Positions 23,640-52,750 of a stretch of 64,000 bases of DNA are shown here, one piece after another; position 1 is the stretch's first letter; every line of letters starts with the position of its first letter. Under the pieces are notes generated by a model that was not told the origin of the DNA, ran no database searches, and saw only the letters and a list, made by a program, of their open reading frames with translations. The translations under genes were made by a program, and so were the position numbers. The DNA is taken from the NCBI GenBank assembly GCA_029204225.1, contig CM055106.1:9284274-9348273 (forward strand). Reading direction: 5' to 3'. Origin of the DNA: Diphasiastrum complanatum. Lineage: Eukaryota > Streptophyta > Lycopodiopsida > Lycopodiales > Lycopodiaceae.

Positions 23640-24235
23640 TGGTATCAGAGCTAAGTAAGAGAGTGATCATTGAATCATAAATCTTGTAAAGATCATTGGC
23701 AAAATTTGTTTTTTGGCCAATACTAGTGAGGGCGAGTTCTTCTAGAGTGATAGCTTGTAATCATTTGGATCAAAACGACTTGGAGGCTGTGTATGTACTT
23801 TTCACACGTGTGAAACCGTACAGCAACTTTCAATTCAAGTTACTTTGTGTTTTTTGGTCCCAAAATCACAATACTAGTTCATTTTTGGTGCTTTTTGAAG
23901 CATAGTATTGATCTAGATTCATTCTAACTAATGCCTATGACCAAATAGTGTTTTGGATCATTGAAGCATTTCTTTTTAGAGTCTAAGATCAGATCTAAGA
24001 GGCTGATTTGTTCAGATCCTTAGTTGAAGTGAAATCTCTAAGAAAAGTGTAAAGCAATTTTTTTTTGTGAGAGTGAAAGCTAGAAATTTTTGGTAAGATC
24101 TTTGAGTATCATTCAAGCTTGTGTGTTAGTTTGATAGAGACAAGCCTATAGGCATTCTAGTAAGCTTTAGGCCACTTCATAGATCTTTTAAAATTCAAAA
24201 ATCTTTGTGATTTTTAAAAGAGCATTCATTCTAAA
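23640..24235 (+). other. Copia-A primer-binding site and leader
   Basis: TGGTATCAGAGC at 23640-23651 abuts the LTR and is complementary to initiator tRNA-Met. The leader carries CACACGTGTG (23804-23813) followed at once by AAACCGTACAG. Confidence 0.95.
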
Positions 24236-27200
24236 ATGTCATCCATGGGTGGATATTTGATGGAACCAAGTGAGAGACTCACTTCCACAAATTATTCCAT
24301 TTGGAAAGTGAGAATGGAATCACTCCTAGTGATCCATGATCTATATGACATAGTTCAAGGAGTAGAGGAAGAGCCTCAAACTCCCCAAGAACAAGCCAAA
24401 TACAAGAAGAGAGCAAGATTAGCTCTACATTGCATAAAGTTAAATGTATGCAATGACCTCTTGAAAGAGGTGTCTTCTTGTACCTCATCCAAAGAGGCTT
24501 GGGATTCATTAAAGAGCATTTATGAATCCAACAATACTTCAAGAATCCTCATGCTAAGAAATCAAGTTTTCCAAAGCATGAAAGGAAGTGGAGAGAGTGG
24601 ACAAGAGTATGTTCTTAGGATCAAATCTCTTAACAAGGAGTTAAGTGCAATAGGAGAGAAGATCCAAGATCAAGAACTAGTACAAATCATTTTGAATGGT
24701 CTAAGTGATGAGTTTACCAACTTAGTCCAATCATTTGCCATTCAAGACTCTCTTCCATCCATTGAAAAGTTGCACAATGTTCTTGTGGCCGAGGAGAGTA
24801 GGCTTCTACACCTCAAGACAAGAATGGATAGCATGTCACTTAATGGAGGAGAGGAGAAAGCTAACTTTACATCTAAAGGCAAGAAAAAGCAAAATCCATT
24901 CAAGAAAAATCAAGGCAAGGAGGCCGAGATGAAGAATGGAGGATCTACCTCCAAAGGCAAAGTGAAGAACAAGGCAAAACTAAAGTGTTTCTTTTGTGGA
25001 AAGAAAGGACACTTTGCCTCAGAATGCTACTTGAAGAAGAATCAACAAGCCAAAGGAGATCAAGGGAACATTGCTCAAGAGGAAGAATATGAGGATGGAT
25101 TCAACACATCCTTAATGGTTGCATCTACACCAACTTCAAGTCAAGACACATGGTGGATAGATAGTGGGGCTAGTTCCCACATGTCCTTTAACAAGCATTA
25201 TTTTTCTACTCTTCTATCTTGTAATGACTCTAAGAAGTCAATATACACTGCTAGTGATCAAGCATGCAAGATAGATGGCATAGGATCTATACCTCTTTGT
25301 TTAGGTACATCTAAAAGGATAGATCTAGATAATGTTTTGTATGTTCCTACCATTTCAAGAAACTTGCTTAGTGTAGGACAATTAATGGACAATGGACTAG
25401 ATGTACATTTCAAGAATGGAGTTTGTTCCATCTTGAAAAATGATAAGTGCATAGCTAGTGGCATTAAGCAAGGTAGACTTTTCAAGTTGGATGCTAATGT
25501 TGCAAGTGAAAGTGTGAACTTGGCTAGGGAGGAGCTAACTCAAGTGGAGCTTTGGCATAAGAGATTAGGCCATCCTAATCTTCAATCTATGGAGTCAATG
25601 GCAAGCAAGGAACTAGCTCTCGGCCTACCAAGAGCTTTCAAGAAGTGTGGAAAAATGTGTGAGGCATGTGGCCTTGCAAAGTCACACAAATCTTCTTACA
25701 AGAAATCTTCATCAAGATCTCTCTCTCCCTTGGATCTCATACATTCTGATGTACATAGTTTTTCACATGCAAGTAATGGAGGTGCCTTGATGTATGTAAC
25801 TTTTATAGATGATTGTACTAGATTCACATGGATTGAGTTACTATCAAAGAAAAATCTTGTTTATGAAGCTTTCATTAAGTTCAAGTCTCTAGTAGAGAAA
25901 CAACTTAGTACTTCTATCAAAGCACTAAGATGTGATAATGGAGGAGAGTACACCTCCAATAAAATGAAAGACTTTTGTGAGATCAATGGTATTAAGTTAC
26001 AATACACTTGTTCCTACACCCCTCAACAAAATGGGGTGGCCGAGAGGAAAAATAGGAGTCTATGTGAGTGTGCAAAGTCCTTGAGGCTTGATGCATCACT
26101 TCCCATCTCATTTTGGGGAGAAGCCATAACATGTGCTAATTATTTGTGTAATAGACTTCCTAGTAGTGCTATAGATGGGATCTCACCTTATCAAGCCTTG
26201 TTTGATAAGAAACCCAATGTAAAATATTTTAAGATCTTTGGATGTACTTGTTATGTACACATTCCTTTGGAGACTAGAAGGAAAGAAGATGCTACCTCCT
26301 TCAAAGGAATCTTTGTTGGCTATGGAGAAAATAGCAAGGGATATAGGATATATGATCCTACATCCAAGAAAGTAAAGGTAAGCAAGGATGTACTTTTTGA
26401 TGAGTCACAATTTGCTAAGAGCTTGTCAAATGGATCTAACCCATTGTGCATTGAAGATCTTGACAAATCCGAGGAGGATCTTGACAAACCCGAGGAGGAT
26501 CATGACAAACCCGAGGATGGAGATTTGGATCCAAGTCAAAAGGGGCCAAGAAGATCATCAAGGAGCAAGGCCGAGCCCTCAAGGCTTACCTATGTGGACA
26601 AGGGAAAGCAAAAGGAAGGCTCTACATCTTCTACCTCTTACTCTTTTTTAGCTACATTGATTGAAGAACCATCATCTTTTGAAGAAGCATGTAAATCTAA
26701 AGTTTGGAGAGATGCAATGCAAGTAGAGTATGATGCATTAGAAGAAAATCATACTTGGAATCTTGTAAATCTTCCAAGAGGAAAGAAACCACTTGCATGT
26801 AAGTGGATTTATAGAATTAAGTACAATCAAGATGGATCTATTAGTAAATACAAAGCTAGGCTTGTTGCTAAGGGATTTCTTCAAATAAAAGGATTGGATT
26901 ATGAAGAAACATTTGCACCTGTAGCTAAGCTTGTAACTATTAGATTAATCATTTGCATTGCTACTTTGTTCAAATGGGATCTCTACCAAATGGATGTGAC
27001 AAATGCCTTCTTGAATGGCTTCTTAGAAGAGGAAATCTACATGATGCAACCCGAGGGCTTCATCAAGATTGGTGAAGAGCAAAAGGTGTGCTACTTAAGG
27101 AAGAGCCTATATGGCTTGAAGCAAGCACCTAGAGCTTGGTACTCTAGGTTGCATGATTTTCTCTATTCCCTTGGCTTTGTACTAAGTGCTTATGAACCTT

Positions 27201-28216
27201 CTTTATATTTCAAATGTAATGAAGGAAAGATCATCATTTTGGTTCTTTATGTTGATGACATCATTATGACAGGAAATGATGATGATGGCATAGGCAAAGT
27301 AAAAGTTGACTTATCTAGTGAGTTCAAGATGGTAGATCTAGGCTTCCTAAAGTTTATACTTGGGATAGAAGTGTCTAGAAGTAGCAATTGTACTTTCATA
27401 AGTCAATCTAAGTATGCTACTTCCATTCTTGAAAGATTTGGTATGAAAGATTGTAAGGGGATTGACACCCCTATGGAGCATGTTGTGAAAGCAACTAATG
27501 AAGGTGATGAAGCATCCTTTGAGGACATCACTCTCTTTAGGAAGCTTATAGGCTCTCTAATCTATTTAACCATCACTAGACCTGACTTAAGTTTTTGTGT
27601 AAGCAAGTTGAGTCAAAGTATGCAAGCTCCTTTAATTCATCATTGGAAAAGTGCCAAGAGAGTACTTAGATATGTTTCTAGTACTAGATTTTTTGGTATA
27701 CTTTATGAAGGATCTAACTTGCACTTGAGAGCCTACTCGGATTCAGATTTTGCAGGTGACAAGATGGATAGGAAGTCCATTAGTGCATTTGCAACATTTC
27801 TTTGTGGAGGAGTGATATCTTGGCTTTCCAAAAAGCAAGATACAATCTCACTATCTTCTTGTGAAGCCGAGTACAAGGCATTGACTTCAACAACCAAAGA
27901 GCTCTTATGGCTAAGAAGACTCTTGATGGAACTACATGTGCTAGAGGCCGAGGAGATCCCTTACATATTTTGTGACAATCAAGCTTCTCAACAAATTGCT
28001 TCAAATCCTATCTTCCATGCTAGAACAAAGCATATTGAGATAGCTCACCACTTTGTGAGGGAGAAGGTACAATCCAAGGAAGTGCAACTACATCATGTAC
28101 CATCATCCGAATGCATAGCTGATATCTTAACCAAACCATTGTCCAAAGATCCATTTTTTAAGTTAAGATATGCTCTTGGAATTGTAGATAGATGTACACT
28201 AGATTTGCCAAGTTAG
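24236..28216 (+). CDS. Copia-A gag-pol polyprotein (1326 aa), intact
   Basis: A single uninterrupted ORF. It holds gag (from MSSMGGYLMEPSERL), the CCHC knuckle CFFCGKKGHFASEC (about residue 249), and aspartic protease WWIDSGASSHMS (about 305). The integrase follows with an H/H/C/C finger (HKRLGHPN... CEACGLAKSHK, from about 440) and core residues in IHSDVHSFSH, RCDNGGEYTS and QNGVAERKNRSLCE. The RT has RLVAKGFLQIKGLDYEETF, MDVTNAFLNGFLEEEIYM and LYVDDIIMTGND (about 1003). RNase H has YSDSDFAGDK (about 1166), SWLSKKQDTISLSSCEAEYK and the terminal HVPSSECIADILTKPL. The integrase-RT linker has a short tandem repeat, (E)DLDKPEED-like, at about 26458-26519. All catalytic signatures are present, so the protein could still act on copies in trans. 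The start is the first ATG matching sibling gag starts. Confidence 0.97.
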   Translation: MSSMGGYLMEPSERLTSTNYSIWKVRMESLLVIHDLYDIVQGVEEEPQTPQEQAKYKKRARLALHCIKLNVCNDLLKEVSSCTSSKEAWDSLKSIYESNNTSRILMLRNQVFQSMKGSGESGQEYVLRIKSLNKELSAIGEKIQDQELVQIILNGLSDEFTNLVQSFAIQDSLPSIEKLHNVLVAEESRLLHLKTRMDSMSLNGGEEKANFTSKGKKKQNPFKKNQGKEAEMKNGGSTSKGKVKNKAKLKCFFCGKKGHFASECYLKKNQQAKGDQGNIAQEEEYEDGFNTSLMVASTPTSSQDTWWIDSGASSHMSFNKHYFSTLLSCNDSKKSIYTASDQACKIDGIGSIPLCLGTSKRIDLDNVLYVPTISRNLLSVGQLMDNGLDVHFKNGVCSILKNDKCIASGIKQGRLFKLDANVASESVNLAREELTQVELWHKRLGHPNLQSMESMASKELALGLPRAFKKCGKMCEACGLAKSHKSSYKKSSSRSLSPLDLIHSDVHSFSHASNGGALMYVTFIDDCTRFTWIELLSKKNLVYEAFIKFKSLVEKQLSTSIKALRCDNGGEYTSNKMKDFCEINGIKLQYTCSYTPQQNGVAERKNRSLCECAKSLRLDASLPISFWGEAITCANYLCNRLPSSAIDGISPYQALFDKKPNVKYFKIFGCTCYVHIPLETRRKEDATSFKGIFVGYGENSKGYRIYDPTSKKVKVSKDVLFDESQFAKSLSNGSNPLCIEDLDKSEEDLDKPEEDHDKPEDGDLDPSQKGPRRSSRSKAEPSRLTYVDKGKQKEGSTSSTSYSFLATLIEEPSSFEEACKSKVWRDAMQVEYDALEENHTWNLVNLPRGKKPLACKWIYRIKYNQDGSISKYKARLVAKGFLQIKGLDYEETFAPVAKLVTIRLIICIATLFKWDLYQMDVTNAFLNGFLEEEIYMMQPEGFIKIGEEQKVCYLRKSLYGLKQAPRAWYSRLHDFLYSLGFVLSAYEPSLYFKCNEGKIIILVLYVDDIIMTGNDDDGIGKVKVDLSSEFKMVDLGFLKFILGIEVSRSSNCTFISQSKYATSILERFGMKDCKGIDTPMEHVVKATNEGDEASFEDITLFRKLIGSLIYLTITRPDLSFCVSKLSQSMQAPLIHHWKSAKRVLRYVSSTRFFGILYEGSNLHLRAYSDSDFAGDKMDRKSISAFATFLCGGVISWLSKKQDTISLSSCEAEYKALTSTTKELLWLRRLLMELHVLEAEEIPYIFCDNQASQQIASNPIFHARTKHIEIAHHFVREKVQSKEVQLHHVPSSECIADILTKPLSKDPFFKLRYALGIVDRCTLDLPS

Positions 28217-28229
28217 AAGTGAGGAGGAG

Positions 28230-29091
28230 TGTTGAAAATTGTCACTTCTCACTTGACATTGGTTCATGTAAATATTGATCAAACATTAGAATATGTTGAT
28301 GATATGATTTCACACGTGTGGAGCATGTTCCCATGTGTGAAAGGATGTACTTTTCATGTTTGTATATATCCAAATTGATTTTGTATCATTCTAGTTAGTG
28401 TGAACATGAAATGACTAGTTTTTAGTCAAGTTGACTAGTCACCTACAAATTAGCTTTTCCTTGCATGTGCATGAGTAAATGCTCCCACATGGCAAGTGGA
28501 TGTTCACATGTGTGTATAGAGTACTAGAAGATAAGAGTTGACCATTTTCCTTAGATCCTATTTTGTAGGGAATATTCCTATATTCTAGGAGACTAGCTTT
28601 TTGGATTTTAGTCATATTCTAGAAGGTCAACTATTGGATAAGGATCAAGGATGGATCAAATGGATAGATATGAGTGATGTGGCACTCTTCACACGTGTGA
28701 AGGCCTGCTGGACTGTACCAGACTCATGGATGTACTTGATCCATAAAAGGATCATCATTTTGCTAAGAAAATTGATGAGACTTTTGCACTCTACACTTTT
28801 GTGAGATTTCTAGTCATTTGTCTTGTGATTTTTATGCATGATTGCTATCTAGTATCATTGTACTTGTTGTTTCAGGTGCAGGCCGTACAGTGGACAGTAC
28901 TCCACACGTGTGAAGCCGCTCTCACTAAAAAATGATGTGTTGATCCATTGCTCTTGCTTAAATCCAAGTGTAGTGAATCTAGATCAAGATCTAATGTGTA
29001 GAACTTGATAGATTCATTGATTAAGCAACCAATAACTCTCTATGATTGTAAAGTACAATCATTATTGTCCTAAAAACTGTAAAATTTATCA
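28230..29091 (+). repeat. Copia-A 3' LTR (862 bp, complete)
   Basis: Starts TGTTGAAAATTG after the purine tract GAAGTGAGGAGGAG and ends TTTATCA. It is followed by the AAATT duplication. It contains three CACACGTGTG palindromes (28311, 28690, 28903) and GGCCGTACAG just before the third. Confidence 0.97.
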
Positions 29092-29843
29092 AAATTTATG
29101 TTTGCCATCTCCTATTTACGAACACTTAATATCTCAATTATATTTATTGTCAAATAACAATTATGGCATGTATGGTATTAGAGCCTAGGTGCATGCATGC
29201 ATAAAGTTTGATCTCCATGAAGCAAGATCTTGAGTGTTGGATCATATGTGAGCATTTAATGAATGGAAAGTATAGGCCACATGTGAGTGGCATTCACTTT
29301 GGAATAGCAAACTCATCTTTGATCCATTTAGACCAAGTAGGCATTTGTTGGAAATAACATCAAGTGTACATTGAGAAGACCAAGCCCCCAAGGGTTGTTG
29401 ATGCATCTTGTTGATGTATGGATCCATTGTTTGAGGGTAGGTAGGTGTGCCCACATGGTGTTTTTTGGATCTTGATGATTTAAAGCCCTTGATCTTGAGT
29501 GTTAATTATGTTCAAAATTGAAAGGTTCTCTCAATTCTAGTCAAGTGAAAAGGATCTAGGACATTGTTTGTAATCAAATCTTTTCAAATCCATTCCAACT
29601 CTAAAGAGTTAGAGTCATTGGTCTTTGTGGATTCCAATAGGGGCAAATTTGGTGTGGTTTGGTGCAAATTTGTTGTACTTTGATTTTGGTGATCAAGGCA
29701 AGGCCTAATTTCCAATTGACTAGGTTTTGGTGTGATGTGATTCATATGTTTGTGAGCTAGACCTTTTGTAGATCTTTCTAGATTTTTGATGTGTTCAAAT
29801 CTAGTGTTTTGTAAAAAAAAGATGTAGCTGCTGAAAAAGTCCA
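29092..29843 (+). other. PBS-like site and leader of an older element
   Basis: TGGTATTAGAGCC at 29173-29185 looks like an initiator-Met PBS with one change, so Copia-A seems to have inserted near the end of an older LTR whose other part would be beyond 6732 on the minus strand. The rest has no recognisable coding content. Confidence 0.45.
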
Positions 29844-31115
29844 TTGATAATATGGATTGATGAAATGAATGAGATTTTTGAGACTCTCAAGCAATGTGTT
29901 TCTACGGCTCCAATTTTACACATTGTCGATCCTAACCGACCCTTTGTGGTGTATACGGATGCTAGCAACTTTGTTGTAGGAGTGGTCCTTTATCAGGATG
30001 GTAGACCAATTGCTTTTGAAAGCAAGAAGCTAAACGATGTATTCTACTTATGAGAAGGAGCTTTTTGTAGTCATTCACGCGTTAAAGATCTGGAGGTATT
30101 GTCTCTATGGTTTTAGATTTACGGTGATGACTGATCACCAATCGCTTAAGTACATTTGTGATGCCAAGGACCTTCTTGGCCATAAGGCTAGATGGTCGAA
30201 ACTCATTTAGGAGTTCGTGTTCGACATTAGGTATCGTAAAGGTATGTCGAACAATGCTGCTGATGTCTTGAGTCAGATTGGAGAGATTAATCAGTTATGT
30301 TGTGTTGAGTTCCAATCTGATTTATATCTTTCACTTCGGGATCTTTGTCGAACTAATGGGTTTTTTGGTCGCATATGGCTACATGTATTGACGAAAAATT
30401 CTAGATCTGTGATGACCTTGGAGGCAGGATCCCAAACAATCTTGAAATGATAAGATACTTGAAGACTATTCTATAAGAAATGGCCTACTTTTTCGTAAGG
30501 GAAAGGTTTGCCAAATAGGGAGGACTTACGGGCCCAAATCCTATAGTAGTGTCATGACAACCCTTGTGCTGGTCACCTAGGCATATTAGAGGACACTTGA
30601 TCTTGTCAGGCATAATTTCTTCTGGCCAAAGATGAAAGGTCATGTTGAGACATATGTTCAAGGTTATGAACAATGTCATCAAAATAAAGCAGAAAGAATC
30701 AAAGTTGCGGGTCTTCTACATCCCTTGTCAATAAGAAATGGAAAATTATTTCAATGCATTTTGTGATTGGACTCCCTAAAGCCCGGGGTCACGATGTGGT
30801 TGACAGGCTAACCAAGATGGCGCAATTTATAACAACTAAATTAACTGTCAAGGCATTTGAACTAGCCCAACTTTTCATTGAAAATTTGTTCAAATTGTAT
30901 GGCTTGCCGAATGATTTTGTTAGTGATCATGACTCCAAATTCACTGGCAAGTTCTGGTAGTCAATATCTGATAAACTTGAAACAACTCTTAGTCTTAGTT
31001 CTTCAAATCACCCAAAATCTGATGGGCAAATAGAACGTATTAACCAAACGTTGGAAGATATGCTTAGAGCAAATGTTTCTCACCGACAGTCTGATTGGGA
31101 ACATCAATTACACCA
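29844..31115 (+). pseudogene. Gypsy-2 remnant: RNase H and integrase
   Basis: Frameshifted Ty3/gypsy pol. It shows RNase H (VDPNRPFVVYTDASNFVVGV, RPIAFESKKL near 29920-30030), an integrase-finger region near 30540-30700, and the integrase core (HFVIGLPKA, VDRLTKMAQFI, LYGLPNDFVSDHDSKFTGKFW near 30755-30958). It fades after an N.TLEDMLRA-like segment near 31070. Protease, RT and the C-terminus are missing. Confidence 0.85.
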
Positions 31116-31429
31116 AATTTTCAACTTTAAGATTTTTTTTATACAATCTTCAATCATAAAAAATCTTTTCTTGAGATTTTTCTATAGTTAGAAAATGAAG
31201 TGTCATCAATAGTATTTCACACAATTTATGCAAAGCTTCATGTCACAATTGTAATGATAATTCCTTATTTAGACGTTCCGTTGTATCAATTTATAAGGAT
31301 GATACAATAAATTCAATTGACATCACAACATCTTGAGCATAAACTAATTGGAAAAGCATTTCGTTGGTGCTAACTTCATATGTGGTTTGAAACATCCAAG
31401 CATTCAAGTTATGCTCCCAATTTGATCTA

Positions 31430-31920
31430 TTGAAAATTGACCAACTAGTCACCTGCTTGACATGACTCTAGGAATGAGGCTAGAGTGGCAAATTAGGTCA
31501 AGAAAGCCAAGTTAACTTCCTTATTACATGCTGGAAATTCACCTAACTTTACAAAGGAAGTGACTTTTGCTATGTATTCCATTCTCCCATAGTGAGAAGA
31601 TAGATTATTTTTGGAGCTCGTTAGCAATCTCGAGCTACTCCACTATGTACATTGTGATTTTGTGATCCAAATGCAACCAAGTTGATTTCTACTTCATTCT
31701 TAGTCTACAGGCCATACAACAAGCTGTGTTTCACACGTGTGGACTCGGATTTACATCTATGATCAATGATTTGATTTTTCTTGCTTGTTGTTTGTCAAAT
31801 TGCCAATCTAGATCAACTTTTTTGTGTCTAGTTTTTTGATAGATTGTTAAGCAAGCATCCAATCACTCTTGTGGATCTTTGTAAGATCCATTTATGGTCA
31901 TAAAGTACTGTACTTTCACA
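31430..31920 (+). repeat. Partial solo LTR of the Copia-C family
   Basis: The plus strand is the sense. It matches the reverse complement of 17128-17640, ending AAGTACTGTACTTTCACA at 31920, with CACACGTGTG at 31732-31741. No PBS follows and the first ~200 bp of the LTR are absent. Confidence 0.8.
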
Positions 31921-32936
31921 GAATGAACGTATTTTGCGACCATAGCTAGTCACAGTTGATCTGTGGTAGAATGTGCCATATTACTAAGTTTTCTTATGCT
32001 AATAAATCTAGCACTCATTGGAATGTGGGTGCACTTCCATTGGGGATGATGGCTGCCCTTCCATAAACTCCATAGATAGCCTTGTAAAGACTACTTAAAA
32101 TGGAGCTTTTAAAGTAAGGAAGTATGTTCTTTGTGTAAGAACTTACTACAGTTTGCTAGGAACTGCTTTTATGTCTTTGATGAGAATCAAGAGTTAGGCA
32201 ATAAATTTTTACCATATTAATAGTAGTCAAATTGATAGAAACACTCCTAGGAGTAGGAACCACGGTCGATGCATGACAATCATACTATTTGATGGCGTAT
32301 AGCTCTTTGAACATAATAGGCTTATAATATGTCTAATGTTAAATATTTCACAAAAACAATGCCATACCACCACTATGATTTCGATGTTATTTTATCCAAA
32401 TATTCATACAAGGTCTCAAAATAGACCCATAGAAATATTACTTCATGGTACATGGCTGCAAGGTTCTCTTGTCAACATAATCCATGGTTGACATACTCAT
32501 GCCCAATAGCTCAATTTGGATTTTGTGGCTTTGTCTTCAATCCTCAATTTTAACAAAACATAACATTTAATTAAGCTCAAGATATGGGCATCTTTACTCA
32601 ACTCTCACTATATTATCAAAAGAAAAATGTTCACAGTCCTTCACCGATATGCTGTTGAGCTTGAATGGTATCTCACATAGTCAAGAAACTTTTTTTCAAG
32701 TAGAAACATGTGAACATATGGAATCATAATTCTTAGAGTTTCGAAGTGAATTTTTTTGTGTTTTAGATTTTGGTTAGATGAACAAATGTGCACCACCTTT
32801 GTACATAATTGATAAAAAAAAAATAGACTTCTCATCATTTGAGTATTTATCTCAAAAACCTAGAAAAGGATGATAATGGATCTAATTTCATTTATAGAAT
32901 TGAAGTGCAAACATTGAAACCATTAAATGAACTGAC
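31921..32936. other. Region expected to hold the MATE 3' end; none recognised
   Basis: AT-rich. A short last MATE exon should lie on the minus strand here or beyond, but I could not identify one with confidence. Confidence 0.35.
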
Positions 32937-49796
<16,860 letters not shown>

Positions 49797-52750
49797 TACG
49801 CTGCTTCAAAGGAATCCGTAAGCCAGATTTTTTTGCCTTCCTGGAGTTTGTCCTCAATAATCAAATCACCAACTGCAAATTGAGCACTGTCGAGGCAGAA
49901 CTTTCAAGAAATCCTCCCAAGAACTTCTAGAACATGCCTCTTCCCAGCATTTGACACAAATTCAATCCAGCGCAAACCAAGGAAACAACTGCTACACAGA
50001 ATAAATGCTTAAATGGTTTTCTGCACATGATGTAGTTAGCTTGTCACAGGCAGCAAGGAATCAATCCCTCGTCGACCAAATTTCAGGACAGAAACGATTG
50101 CCCATTTGCAATAAAACCTAAACACAAGGATAATTTACAGCACATGAGGACAATTACTGTAAACAAGCTGCTATTGACGTAGTTTGTGCAGAAATGATTT
50201 AAATTAATAAAAAATGAACCTCTGCCTCGGATTAATGGAGATAACTAAACAGTTCATCTATTCAATCCAGCCACCATCTACGATCTTTTCTTCCTTTTGA
50301 GATCAGATGATATAAATTAATGAAAACTACAATATATGATGTAGATCCTTTTGGGTGTCTATTTCTTTTTTCAGACGACCACGGCGTCTTCATCCCCATC
50401 GCCAATATTCGGTGATGGTGTCTTGTTTTCTGGTATATAAGTTAATCTTTTTTAAATTTTAAAAATAATTAGGTTGGCAATCACATTTTTGGCTGGGCCC
50501 ATACCGAAGATGGAACAAGGTCTGTAAGTCTCTTGCTGACAATGCGTCACCTCATCACAGACCCCTCTATGACATGCTGGGGAGCCTGCCCTTGCCCTTG
50601 CCCTTGACTCCTCCCTGGTAGTCAAGGACTACCATGTATCATACATCTTTGCCACCACCCATCACTCCTCCTTGCCAGCTTTAATACCCAATAGTCCTTT
50701 TTGGACCCCGCGCTCTCGGGCACAAGATATTCTCGATAGCTCATTCCATTCTTGTGAGCAAGAGCAGGCACCTAGCCTACTGCATTATCTTTGGGTCTCT
50801 ACCTTTGTTAGCCAAATGGCCTTTCCTCAATGACTACCTTTGCCATGTTTGCCAGTTGGAGAAAATTGTGCTGGCCCATGAGTATCTAAAATGCCTATAA
50901 ATTAAAACTTTCTAAATTTTATGTTAGGTTGTAAAAAACGTTTTTGAAGTAGTGGCAATAAGAGTCAGGGCTATCAAAACTGAGAAAAGCTATGGTCGGA
51001 AAGCCTTGAGACATGGGCTTTCCCAACTTTTAAATTTATTTTAAACAATGTAATTAAAGATTAGAAGAAGCTTTGGGGTTGAGATAAATGCATTTTATAG
51101 TTAATTGCCAAAGCCTCTACAAGCCGCAAATTTGCATCCAAACACCTTCCAACCACACTATCCTCACACTTCACATTGAGGGTGAATGGCTGGGATGTGT
51201 AGGCCTAAATCTACCTCTGTCATAGACCTGAAGCTTTGTCGTATGCATGACATTTTACTTGCTAACAAGTGAGTGTGGCAAGCCACATGGGCCTGCCTAC
51301 AATTGGTCTATATATTGTTAATGTGTTATGCTTAGGCTATCAAAATCGAGAAAAGCTCTTGTTGGAAAACCCACAGGCCTGGGGATTTTTAGCTTTTAAA
51401 AAAAATTTAAACGAGGTAATCAAGTATTATGAGAAGTTTTGCCATGCTCATGACATTAAAATTGTTAACAAGTGAGTGTGGCAAGCCACATGGGCACTAG
51501 TTGCAATTGCTCTATATATTGTTAATATGTTATGCTTGAGATCAGTCGTGGCATTTGCAAGAAGTGCAATGCATTTCAATGGCCTATGTGCCCTTTAAAC
51601 AAAGGCAAATATATTTGTAGAATGTCAAGTGAAAGTCAAATTTAAAAAGTGACCTTATCTTTGAGAGGTAAATTTTGTAAGTCAAACTTTATACAATGTC
51701 AATGTTTTGAAGTTTTTTCATCCTCAAAACACATAGGATTGTGTCTAGAAAAGGTCAAATCTCTTCCATCTTGAAATTTAGAAAACTATCTTTCAAATAG
51801 GATGCCATACAAAAGTTAAAACCAAGAGAAGCCTTTCAATCTAAAAGATGAGAGTGCACATCAAATTCCAAGCCTCTTGAGATTCGTGCAATTAGTCTAT
51901 ATATTTCTAATATATGTTACCCTTGATATATATGCACTTTGTAGCAATGTACTCACAAACACAAAAAAGTCAAAGCCTTCAATGCCCTTCCCAACTTGTA
52001 GTCTTGAACAAAATCCAATTGCATATATTGGCATAATACAAGAGAACTTTTAAAATTTTGAAATCTATACCCACTATTAATAAAAAAATTGGGCTTATAG
52101 CTTGAATCATACAAAATATGTGGTCAAGCTCACATATTGGATCGAAAAGGTTTGTGTTGGCATATGTAACTTGTGTATAGAAGCATGCATGAGGGTGCCT
52201 AGTGAAGGTGTGCAAACAGAGTCCATGTTGTCCCATAAGCAAGTCATGGGATGGTAACTATTCTCATATACAATGTAGTCATCTAAATTAATATCCTAAT
52301 TATGTGCAACACATCTATTTAAAACCAAATAATAATCTTCTCAAACAATGCCTTCACATTGCCATCCTCCTTGTGATCTCAAGCAATCAGTAGTAAGTAC
52401 GTGAACCATTTTCTACTATCGAACAATTATCTAAATCAACACAACTTAGATACTAGTAACTTCTCTTTCTAATGGACCTTCTAAAATAAATCAATCTCCC
52501 CGATGACACCAACCATAGAAAGAAACGCTCATCATATCTATAAAGATCACAACTTGAAAATCACTTCTTTCAACAAACACATCAGTATAGAATTGTGCAA
52601 CTCCAAGAATTACACACATGTGCGTGTGTGTGTATGTGTTTTTGTTTCATTTATCATTTAATTTGCTCATATGGTTACTTATACCTCTAGATTTTGAACT
52701 TAGGCTCTCATATCATACGTCATATTCCAATATTAGGGAGAACTTTATGC
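49797..52750. other. MATE upstream region, no genes seen
   Basis: Contains the presumed MATE promoter (no clear TATA chosen), a (TTGCCC)3 run and the hairpin GGTAGTCAAGGACTACC near 50618-50634. It also holds a diverged direct repeat: ACAAGTGAGTGTGGCAAGCC occurs at about 51266 and 51468 with matching downstream text. A short TG-rich microsatellite lies at about 52612-52640. Confidence 0.5.

Larger units (their letters stand above)
22944..29091 (+). mobile_element. Copia-A: young, coding-intact Ty1/copia element
   Basis: Partial 5' LTR 22944-23639 (its first 157 bp are at 6731-6575), PBS, leader, intact gag-pol 24236-28216, purine tract 28216-28229, 3' LTR 28230-29091. Over all comparable bases the two LTRs look identical, so insertion was recent. 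The target-site duplication is AAATT (29092-29096 and the minus strand of 6736-6732). The split 5' LTR would block normal transcription from that end. Confidence 0.97.

Noticed and set aside
32641-32838. Possible last MATE exon (open stretch after TTTTCTAG)
   Set aside because: The splice site is plausible but the ~75-residue translation does not resemble MATE C-termini.
51269-51475. 68-aa ORF upstream of MATE
   Set aside because: Lies in a diverged direct repeat of non-coding character and is not conserved between the two copies.
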